This document shows positions 57,076-64,000 of a stretch of DNA of 64,000 bases, piece by piece. Source of the DNA: Symploca sp. SIO3C6 (GTDB lineage Bacteria; Cyanobacteriota; Cyanobacteriia; Cyanobacteriales; Coleofasciculaceae); contig JAAHHJ010000026.1 in assembly GCA_010692425.1 (NCBI GenBank), forward strand, positions 23,521-87,520, in the 5' to 3' direction. The notes beneath the pieces were generated by a model. The model did no database searches and had not been told where the DNA came from. It worked only from the letters and a program-made list of their open reading frames with translations. The stretch's first letter is position 1; the number at the start of each line of letters is the position of its first letter. The position numbers and the translations under genes were made by a program.

Positions 57076-57123
57076 GGGAGTATAGATATTTGGAAACTGA
57101 GTTAGTGTAAGTTAAACTCAAGC
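57076..57123 (-). promoter_or_regulatory. Candidate Pho box and -10 element
   Basis: On the minus strand, CTTGAGTT, CTTACACT and TCAGTTTC are 8-mers spaced by 3 bases, resembling the cyanobacterial Pho box (CTTAACCT repeats). A TATACT hexamer lies about 18 bp further toward the gene. Matches are 5-6 of 8 in the first two units, so this is weak. Confidence 0.35.
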
Positions 57124-57690
57124 CTCACATCCAGCAAGAATCTAGGGGTTGTTGATTAACAAATCACCAAGCAGATAAATCCCTAATTTCCAAGGATTTA
57201 TAACCTCTACCTATAGGTTTCATTGATCTGATTACAACCCCTGAGATACAGGGAATTAATGTGTTTTGTTGGTTCTGGGCAAAAGCCTGTGAAAATGGCA
57301 ACATTAATACTCTTTTGCTGGAAGCTTACCGCACTGCGACCCCTTTAAATCAGCCATTTGAGCAATTTGCCACTTAGTTAATTCTGCGGTTGAATCCCTA
57401 AAGTTAATATATATTTTTTTGTTTGTATTCTATTTAATTTTTGGTTAAATAATGATTAACAATTTATATTCTCTAATTCTTAAACTAAAAAACTTAATTT
57501 ACAACAAAAAATCAAAAATTATTATTTCAATAATATCTAGAGATTGATGACATTAATATATAGCGCTACGCGCAAGGCTCCAGGGCAGAAGGCTCCAAGG
57601 CAGAAGGGGTGAATTTGACAAAGTTTTAGCGATTTAGCTTGTCCTAACCTGAATACGTACTGCTATATTAATTTGATAGAGAGATTTTAT

Positions 57691-57724
57691 AAAAAAGCAG
57701 AGACATATATGCAATGCCTCTGCC
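57691..57724 (-). terminator. Rho-independent terminator of the large RTX gene
   Basis: On the minus strand GCAGAGGCAT and ATGTCTCTGC form a 10-bp stem including one G-U pair, followed directly by TTTTTT. It lies about 100 bp after the stop of the upstream gene. Confidence 0.75.
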
Positions 57725-57826
57725 AATAATCACAACAGGAGATTATATTAAGAGAATTGGTTTTAGATGTTAGTGACTAACAAACCAATTATTTGGTTTT
57801 TAAGCAACAACTAACAACTGACCAAA

Positions 57827-60800
57827 CTAGATGACAGTGAAGGAAGTATCCGTTAGTTCATTGGCATTGATGCCTTTGAGTATTGCCAGAGTCTCCTCTT
57901 CAAAACCAATCAGGGTGTTGCCACCATCCTCTGTGATTGACAACTGACCAAAGCTCAGACTATCTGCAAGCGCAATCAAGTCTTCACCAATCTGGAAGTC
58001 AACAATGGTGTCTGTGCCTTCACCAAGAGCTAAGACAAAGGTATCGCTGCCCTTGCCGCCGGAGAAGTTATCTCCAGTGAGGGTATCATTACCAAAACCA
58101 CCGTAGATGATGTCATCGCCGTCATCACCCCAAATTTGGTCATCGCCTTCTTCACCAAAGAGTTGATCATTTCCAGCTTTACCACCAATGCGGTCATTGC
58201 CAGCACCACCAAAGATGGTATCATTACCGCCAACTGTACTGCCAGGAGAACGGTTATTGCGATCGCCCCGTAAGACATCGTCACCATCTTTACCGAAGAT
58301 TTCGTCATCTCCTAAGCCACCAGCAACGGTATCATTGCCAGCACCGGCGACGATTTCTTCGTTTTCACCAGAACCAACTAATGTAGATGAATCAGAGGGT
58401 AGATTTAAACGAGCAATAATTGGATCGTGGTCACTAGCTTGCTCAGCAAAATCTATATTCAAGTTAACGATATCAAACTCCGCACCTTCGAGTAAGCTGT
58501 TACTTACAAAGGCGTGGTCGAGAACTTGAGAATTGCCCTGGAAGTTGAAAGTATTAGCGACATCATCATCTAGGGTATTAACTAGATTGGTGAGAACCTG
58601 CTCCTCTCCTTCCCCTGCCAGCGTTGAGAGGGTATCAGTGAACTCAAAGGTATTGAGGTCTCCTAATACTACAACATTGGCATCAGCATCCTTAGCGATA
58701 ATGCCATCCACAAAGTCATTAAGGAATTGAGCTTGGGCATTACGCTCATCTTCACCTGCCTGAATAAAGGGCTGAATGGCACCGAAGATGGGAGAACTGC
58801 CAAACCTGGAGCTAAAGTGGTTATTAATTACCGTGACGGTGTTGTCATTAAAACTGAAGTCAGCCACTAGAGGGTCACGAGAACCGTCAAAAGTTGGGAC
58901 ATCTAGGGATTGAATTGACTGCTCATCTAAACCTACCCGAGTTGGATCATAGAGATATGCGACTCTAATATTACCAACAGGCTGACCACCAGAACTGCCG
59001 TCTGCCGGAGGCACATCGAAAAATTGATAGTTGGAACCGCCAGCATCAGCAATAGCATCTACCAGCGCCTGTAGGGTTTGGTCAGATGCAGTCACTCCGT
59101 CATCAGCTGAACCGCTATTATCTTGAATTTCTTGCAGAGCTAAAATGTCTGGTGACTGTAGATTATTGGTAATTTGCTCGGCAATTTGAGCAATTTGCTC
59201 GGTGTCGGAGGGGTCGAGATTGAGGACGTTATAGCTAGCGATGGTTAGCTGATCATCGCTTCCTACCAAAGATGTTACCTCTGGTTGGAGTCCGCCATCG
59301 GTAATCTCAAAAGGTTCAGTGGCAGTTACCTCAAAGTTACCGAAGCTGTAGCTGACTACACCTGTAACATCGCTGAGGGTATCGCCAAGATTAACTGCTG
59401 CCTCAAAATCGGGTAACACACCAGAGTCTAGTTGTACTTGGATGCGTTCAGGATTAGTGTCTTCGGGTCCTAATTGAATGCCGCCACGACTGTTTAGTCC
59501 CGGTGTTACTAGAGCTCCGTTATCTGTAACCGTCCAGATTTCTCCAAAGCGATTGGTTGCTGAAACCGCTACAGGATTATCGATTGTTACCCTCATCCCT
59601 TCTAAGGATTCGTAGAAGTCGATACCGTCTTCTTCAGGGTCAAAAACGGCAAAGTTATCATTATCAACAATCTCTGTGGGTGGGGTGCGTCCCTCGGCTC
59701 CCAAAATTACCGATGCTGGTAGAGAATTGTTACTGGAGATAACTGTAATCTCGGGGCTAGTAATCTGAGTAATGGAGAGGTTGCCAGTAACAGTACCGCC
59801 GGGAGTGAATTCTGAGACTGTACCGGAAACTTCGATTTGATCACCAACACTAACTGTGGGAGCTGAACCCGTAAAGACAAAAATACCTTCTGAGGTAGCT
59901 TCGTTATTATCAGGATTTGGGTCTTGCAGATAGAAACCGTTACTATCTATAGCTGTAACAATTCCTGGAACTGCTCTTACTGACTGTCCCTCTAGAGGGG
60001 AAGTATGACCAGCTCCTTGAATATCGCTGATGCGGGTACCAGGGTTAACGGATAGGACAGAAAGAGTCTGGCTGTCTTCGTTAGCAACTACCAGCAGTGG
60101 CTCACCATTGGGACTGTCTTCGGCAGAAATAAACGTTAGTCCTTCAGGAGCTCTATCAACTGGATTTGTGGGATCACCGCCGTCATCGTTAGGCAAATAC
60201 TGTACGAATTGGGGCGCAGTGGGATTAGTTACTTCGTATGCTGCTATACCACCAGTACGTTCTAAACCAACAAAGGCGTAGGTGCGATCGTTAATTACCC
60301 CAGTGGTTATGCCTTCTGGTTCTGGGCCCTTGTTATCACTACGGCTGTCAAATCCATCATCTTCATCGATGACGCCTTCGGAGTTAAAGAGTTCAGGAAT
60401 TTGTTGAGCAGTAATTTGCTCTAAATCGTTACCACTATCGAAGACGAGATTACCAAACTCATCATAGATTGAGAAGGAACGTCCACCATAGCTAAATAAC
60501 TGGTCAAAGTCACCGTCACCATCTAAGTCTCCATCAATGGTGGAAACTTGCAAACGACCAAGTTGCTCGTCTTGCTGGAGATTGGCAGCATCTGGGAAGG
60601 CTTCGGGATCGAGGGTTAAATCTTTAATCCTCTCGTCTTCATCTCTGGCGTCACCCTCATTGGCAGTAACATAGTAGGTCTTGCCATTAGCCTCAAAAGA
60701 AGCAATACTGTCTGGTTGCTTGAGACCAAAAACAGGGTGATTTTGGATATTGATCGCATTATCCCTGTCACTGGCATCGAAGCTGTTGTTATTATCGAAA

Positions 60801-62779
60801 TCGATAATACCTAAAACGACTGGAGTGGGATTGGGGTTGAGGGGAACAGAACCATCAACGGGTATTTCCTGATCCAACAGCCCAAAATCGTTATCGTTGA
60901 GTACAGCTAGCTTGCCATCATCGAGTAAAGCCAAACCTTCTGGTTTATCCCCAGCTAGATAGCCAATCGAGGGTAGATTAGTAACTTTGATTTTGTTAAC
61001 TGCTTGAATGCCAACAGCAGCCAGTTGATCAGCGTTACCTAACTGTTCTAGGGTAGTATCGGCAGGCAATGCTGGTGCCTCAGGATCCAGTAGATTGGTT
61101 GCGCCCTTGAGGTCAATTTCAAAGATGAACTTTTTGGCTGTCTCACCAACTGCTGAATCGCGCTCGATAATAAAAAATTTACCGTCACCAGCGTAGGTGG
61201 CATCACCAATTTTATCTACTCTTCCCCCTGGGCGAGCACCACTAGCAGAGTCTTCGAGTAAGTAAACATATTCAGCAACTGGGCTACCAGTGGTGGTGTC
61301 AATCCCCAAGATGCGAATTACATCAGAGTTATCTGAGGCTGCACGATCCGGATTAGCCAGCGGTGTTTGAATAAAGGCGTAGAGGATTCCTGTTTCTGAA
61401 TCCAAGGATACTGCCTCAAAACCACGGTTGCGGCGGCGATTGGAGTATTCTGCTGGTAGTGATTCGGTACCAAAGCTTCCTGCTTCTTTACCAGCTAAGG
61501 CAGATATGCCTTCAGGCACAAAGCGATCAATCAGCACGCCTTGGGCATCAAAGTGATAGATGGCTGGACGGTATTCATCCACCATCCAAAATGTACTATC
61601 AGGGGCAATGACAATTCCTTCTAGGTCTGCGCCAAATTCATCAAGAGGTAGTAAATTACCTGAAAGGTCTACTGGTTCTTCATCAATGCCTTCAATATTA
61701 GGTCTACCTGTGATTGGGGTTTTCCCATCTGGGCGAGTCAAGAAGATGGTTTCAGTAATGCTGATTTCGCCTGAATTTGGCTCTAATTCAAAGCGAATCG
61801 CACGAGCTTGATAGTCTGGTAAAGCAAAGGGACGTTCATTACTACCGTCACCGTCAACATCGGTTGGCTCACCATTGGGACCACGGTCTGGGACAGTGAT
61901 AAACTTTAATTTACCAGTTGTCTCATCTGTGCCTTCATAGAATAGACCAGATAATCCCCCCAGCTTAATTTCTTGCCCAGCTTCAGTTGTCCCTAGCAGT
62001 GGCAAGTCGGTGAATTCAAAGGTCTCTAGGGTTGGTTGACCTTGGGAGTGGTCTTTGACACCTAGTGGTAGAATATCTGTAACCTGGGCAGATTCAAGGT
62101 CTAAAACTGCAAAAGCATTGTTTTCCTGAAGAGTGACAAAAGCGCTCTTGCCATCTGGGGAAACGGCAATAAATTCAGGTTCAACATCTTCAGCCACATT
62201 CTTGTCTGGGAAGATGCGCACACCTTTGTTTCGCAGTTCTTCTTCTCTACCATTAAAGGCAGTGAAGTCTGCTGTGGCTACATTGTCCTGACTCAGGTTT
62301 GCTAGTCCAGCTGATAGGTCAATAATACTGATCGAGCTTTCTGGGTCAATACCATCATCTGGCTCTGCCTCATTTGCCACCAGCAACTTAGTGCCATCGG
62401 GGGTAAAGGTAAGCATGTCGGGTAATGCTCCCACTTCCAACACCTTAAAAGTGCTAGCATCAGCAGGATTTTTTCTGAAAGCAGCAATATCAATAACAAC
62501 AACACTACCAGGATCAGTGGCGATTTGTGCCTCGAGGGCGACAGCTACCAAACCATTGCTAACGGCGATGCTATTTGCTCCCCCAATTCCAGAGACAATT
62601 GTGGAAATATCAATCGGTGGTATCGCCTCAGTAGGATTAGTAGGATCACTGAAGTCAATCACTTGAACTTCAGTATCACCGGAAACCACAAATAGTTCTT
62701 GAGATTGTGGATCGTAAGCGGTAATTTCAGCCCCTATCGTGCTCGTAAAGCTACCAATTTTCTCCAAGATATCTGTCAC
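57827..62779 (-). CDS. Giant secreted RTX phosphatase/nuclease (choice-of-anchor I, phytase-like, EEP)
   Basis: The protein of about 1650 residues starts at a GTG with an AAGGAG site 6 bp upstream; the open frame extends 12 codons further to a TTG without such a site. It begins with a choice-of-anchor I-type propeller (SFTSTIGAEITAYDPQSQEL). That propeller is interrupted by a phytase-like esterase domain (about 280-640, GLSGLFYEGTDETTGKLKFI) and resumes with VTANEGDARDED. An OB-like linker (GIVTAIDSNGFYLQDP) leads to an endonuclease/exonuclease/phosphatase domain (IASYNVLNLDP, LALQEIQD, VVLGDLNTFE, SDHDPIIARL). RTX repeats end the protein. The layout recalls the atypical alkaline phosphatase of Synechococcus. 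It should free phosphate from DNA and organic phosphates. Confidence 0.85.
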   Translation of the reverse strand: MTDILEKIGSFTSTIGAEITAYDPQSQELFVVSGDTEVQVIDFSDPTNPTEAIPPIDISTIVSGIGGANSIAVSNGLVAVALEAQIATDPGSVVVIDIAAFRKNPADASTFKVLEVGALPDMLTFTPDGTKLLVANEAEPDDGIDPESSISIIDLSAGLANLSQDNVATADFTAFNGREEELRNKGVRIFPDKNVAEDVEPEFIAVSPDGKSAFVTLQENNAFAVLDLESAQVTDILPLGVKDHSQGQPTLETFEFTDLPLLGTTEAGQEIKLGGLSGLFYEGTDETTGKLKFITVPDRGPNGEPTDVDGDGSNERPFALPDYQARAIRFELEPNSGEISITETIFLTRPDGKTPITGRPNIEGIDEEPVDLSGNLLPLDEFGADLEGIVIAPDSTFWMVDEYRPAIYHFDAQGVLIDRFVPEGISALAGKEAGSFGTESLPAEYSNRRRNRGFEAVSLDSETGILYAFIQTPLANPDRAASDNSDVIRILGIDTTTGSPVAEYVYLLEDSASGARPGGRVDKIGDATYAGDGKFFIIERDSAVGETAKKFIFEIDLKGATNLLDPEAPALPADTTLEQLGNADQLAAVGIQAVNKIKVTNLPSIGYLAGDKPEGLALLDDGKLAVLNDNDFGLLDQEIPVDGSVPLNPNPTPVVLGIIDFDNNNSFDASDRDNAINIQNHPVFGLKQPDSIASFEANGKTYYVTANEGDARDEDERIKDLTLDPEAFPDAANLQQDEQLGRLQVSTIDGDLDGDGDFDQLFSYGGRSFSIYDEFGNLVFDSGNDLEQITAQQIPELFNSEGVIDEDDGFDSRSDNKGPEPEGITTGVINDRTYAFVGLERTGGIAAYEVTNPTAPQFVQYLPNDDGGDPTNPVDRAPEGLTFISAEDSPNGEPLLVVANEDSQTLSVLSVNPGTRISDIQGAGHTSPLEGQSVRAVPGIVTAIDSNGFYLQDPNPDNNEATSEGIFVFTGSAPTVSVGDQIEVSGTVSEFTPGGTVTGNLSITQITSPEITVISSNNSLPASVILGAEGRTPPTEIVDNDNFAVFDPEEDGIDFYESLEGMRVTIDNPVAVSATNRFGEIWTVTDNGALVTPGLNSRGGIQLGPEDTNPERIQVQLDSGVLPDFEAAVNLGDTLSDVTGVVSYSFGNFEVTATEPFEITDGGLQPEVTSLVGSDDQLTIASYNVLNLDPSDTEQIAQIAEQITNNLQSPDILALQEIQDNSGSADDGVTASDQTLQALVDAIADAGGSNYQFFDVPPADGSSGGQPVGNIRVAYLYDPTRVGLDEQSIQSLDVPTFDGSRDPLVADFSFNDNTVTVINNHFSSRFGSSPIFGAIQPFIQAGEDERNAQAQFLNDFVDGIIAKDADANVVVLGDLNTFEFTDTLSTLAGEGEEQVLTNLVNTLDDDVANTFNFQGNSQVLDHAFVSNSLLEGAEFDIVNLNIDFAEQASDHDPIIARLNLPSDSSTLVGSGENEEIVAGAGNDTVAGGLGDDEIFGKDGDDVLRGDRNNRSPGSTVGGNDTIFGGAGNDRIGGKAGNDQLFGEEGDDQIWGDDGDDIIYGGFGNDTLTGDNFSGGKGSDTFVLALGEGTDTIVDFQIGEDLIALADSLSFGQLSITEDGGNTLIGFEEETLAILKGINANELTDTSFTVI

Positions 62780-63132
62780 AAATTTCTCCTTGTTATTAGA
62801 TAATGCCAACGGCAAAAGTCAAGTTAGGCAACATGAACTAAAGCTGAACAATAACGATGATCTAGCAAAATAGACCATCATTAAAAATATCGTTCATCTT
62901 AATTGTTCAAAGTTTCTAATTCCTAATTTCGTTATTTTGTTTGGTTTCACCAAAATAAATATAATTGGCAAACCTCATTTTTTACATTGCTCTATCTGCC
63001 ATCTGTGGTTTATTAGAATCTGCCCAACTTGACGAGGCTTTTAATCAATTACCTAATAAACAATGTAGTTGAAACTAGGATGACTTTGTATTTCGTTCAG
63101 GAGTTTTTCTGTAAATAAATTATTAAGTTTCG

Positions 63133-63166
63133 ATGAAGTATTAATGAACTTTAAGTTTAAATTAAG
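63133..63166 (-). promoter_or_regulatory. Candidate Pho box, distant
   Basis: On the minus strand CTTAATTT, CTTAAAGT and TTAATACT are spaced by 3 bases, like tandem Pho-box units. It lies about 350 bp before the giant RTX start, which is far for a promoter element, and the region is AT-rich, so chance is possible. Confidence 0.25.
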
Positions 63167-63300
63167 CTAAGTTTATCTTTGCCAAATAAAAAAAGATCAC
63201 TATCGGGATTTTAAATAATTTACGTAAATCTCTTTTGAATTGCTGTTCGACCAAAAAAGTTTTTTTGTTTTTTTACTATTAAAGATACTCGGAAATGAAA

Positions 63301-63340
63301 CTGCCAGCTTAGTAGTGCATGTGTACTACTAAGCTGGCAG
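63301..63340. terminator. Perfect 16-bp hairpin
   Basis: CTGCCAGCTTAGTAGT and ACTACTAAGCTGGCAG pair perfectly around an 8-base loop. It lies 105 bp downstream of the papain-like fragment on the minus strand and is followed there by TTTCATTT. It probably ends that transcript. Confidence 0.55.
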
Positions 63341-63398
63341 CAAGTGATTATTCTTCTTATCTATTCTCAATTAGCTGCCGATTAATGAGGAGGATTCA

Positions 63399-63536
63399 AT
63401 GACTGTAGAGCCAGTCGATCCAAAGTTTGAGCAGGCTTGTCCACCTATCAAGTCGGACATCCTGATTGACCTTTTTGACATGTATGATCAGTGTCGTTAC
63501 CGCCCTTTCCTCCTAAACCAAAGTCATCTCCTTTAA
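63399..63536 (+). CDS. Possible 45-residue peptide, antisense to the protease end
   Basis: An ATG at 63399 is preceded by GAGGAGG with 5 bases spacing, one of the strongest ribosome binding sites in the window. The 45-residue frame reads MTVEPVDPKFEQACPPIKSD, then ILIDLFDMYDQCRYRP, and stops at 63534-63536. It overlaps the end of the protease frame on the other strand by about 90 bp. I do not recognise it. It could be a small peptide gene, or the start of a gene truncated by rearrangement. Confidence 0.35.
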   Translation: MTVEPVDPKFEQACPPIKSDILIDLFDMYDQCRYRPFLLNQSHLL

Positions 63537-63900
63537 ACCATTCAGCTTTAAGTAGCGACCACCAAGCCGATGTTAGGCCTTCTAAAACATAATCATAGGG
63601 GAGCCAACCATATCCCTGATTACCCCAATCTACTCCCCAAGAGTTTCTAATTAAAATCGCTCCTCTTGTGGGTAGTTCCTCAGGATTAGCATGTTTGAGA
63701 ATTTTATGGTCATCATAACCAACGGCAACAACCGCGTGCCCATCCACGATCTTATCCTTATTTTCGTCAGGAAAGGGGATATTACCTTTTTGAGGATTTG
63801 AATCTTCAAAAGCGGAACTGTAAAGCGTGAACCCAAACATGCAGGGAAAGCCCGCTGTCAGAATTGCTTTAATCCCACATTCCGCACCCTCAACTGTCAC
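63448..63900 (-). pseudogene. Papain-like (C1A) cysteine protease, C-terminal half
   Basis: The 150-residue frame holds the second half of a C1 peptidase: ILTAGFPCMFGFTLYSSAFE, the catalytic His in DGHAVVAVGYDDHK and the Asn in ILIRNSWGVDWGNQGYGW. The tail ends in a Gly/Cys-rich stretch. The half with the catalytic Cys (GSCWAF-type) is missing. The start is only a GTG, and all three minus-strand frames are closed by stops between 63900 and the window end. The gene is thus truncated or frameshifted unless the missing half lies outside and is joined by a frameshift. Confidence 0.65.
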
Positions 63901-64000
63901 ATGGACTGAGGGAGTTCAAGGCGAGCGCTAAATCGAGGCAGTTGCTGAGTAAAAATACTTAGGTAAATTTAAAGTTTTTCTCTGCCCATTCCTCGACTTT

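Larger units (their letters stand above)
57039..57826. other. Intergenic region between the two RTX genes
   Basis: About 790 bp. The right part holds the terminator of the upstream gene (57691-57724) and a tandem duplication of GGCTCCAGGGCAGAA-type units near 57578-57608. The left part holds the promoter of the 972-residue protein. No gene was found. Confidence 0.45.
62816..63447. other. AT-rich region upstream of the giant RTX gene
   Basis: About 630 bp. It contains a possible Pho box (63133-63166), a perfect 16-bp hairpin (63301-63340) and, at its right end, a 45-codon plus-strand frame with a strong ribosome binding site (63399). No other gene is visible. Confidence 0.45.

Overview
The window looks like chromosome from a filamentous cyanobacterium. 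The evidence is frequent HIP1 octamers (GCGATCGC), an atp beta-epsilon operon without the other atp genes, a Ycf65/PSRP-3 gene, SigF, an HpsE-type hormogonium-polysaccharide glycosyltransferase, an AMIN-domain TonB receptor, heptameric STRR-like repeats and a GyrB intein of the Synechocystis type. No rRNA, tRNA or CRISPR array was recognised. The genus cannot be named from this evidence.

Layout. 1-14 kb: housekeeping and hypothetical genes (Bax-inhibitor-like membrane protein, sigF, glutathionylspermidine-synthase-like ligase with a lipoprotein, nested SDR/CIA30 protein, YjbQ, glycosyltransferase). They alternate with gene-poor DNA holding dead transposases, fragments of a LysR regulator and an oxidoreductase, and a three-copy repeat built on the palindrome ACCTTGATCAAGGT. 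14-18.6 kb: a NarL-type response regulator and a histidine kinase flank a secreted glycosidase; the kinase gene has a minisatellite inside its ATPase domain. 18.9-24.5 kb: gyrB with two inteins, divergent from miaA, which also carries the minisatellite. 45-53 kb: decayed gene fragments, a DedA-like protein, an MscS channel, the atp beta and epsilon genes, Ycf65 and an HpsE-like glycosyltransferase. 54-63 kb: two very large RTX proteins for phosphate scavenging. 63.4-64 kb: a broken papain-like protease.

The most notable region is 24.6-44.8 kb, all on the minus strand. It holds homologues of every enzyme of the actinobacterial isonitrile lipopeptide pathway (ScoA-E; Rv0097-Rv0101): an FcoT/ScoD thioesterase-fold protein, a ScoE-type iron/2-oxoglutarate oxygenase with its key residues conserved, a FadD10/ScoC acyl-adenylating enzyme, and a 3861-residue NRPS with the carrier protein (ScoB role) fused to its N-terminus. 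The NRPS reads ACP-C-A-T-C-A-T-Cy-A(Ox)-T-TE. Its binding-pocket residues suggest a beta-amino acid, ornithine/lysine and cysteine, the last cyclised and oxidised to thiazole. An EntS-like exporter, an RhtX/FptX-like importer and a TonB-dependent receptor are interleaved. I infer a cyanobacterial isonitrile-thiazole metallophore with its own export and uptake; the metal and exact product cannot be read from sequence.

The two RTX proteins (phytase-like plus glycerophosphodiesterase, and choice-of-anchor/phytase-like plus nuclease) would release phosphate outside the cell. Weak Pho-box-like direct repeats upstream fit phosphate control.
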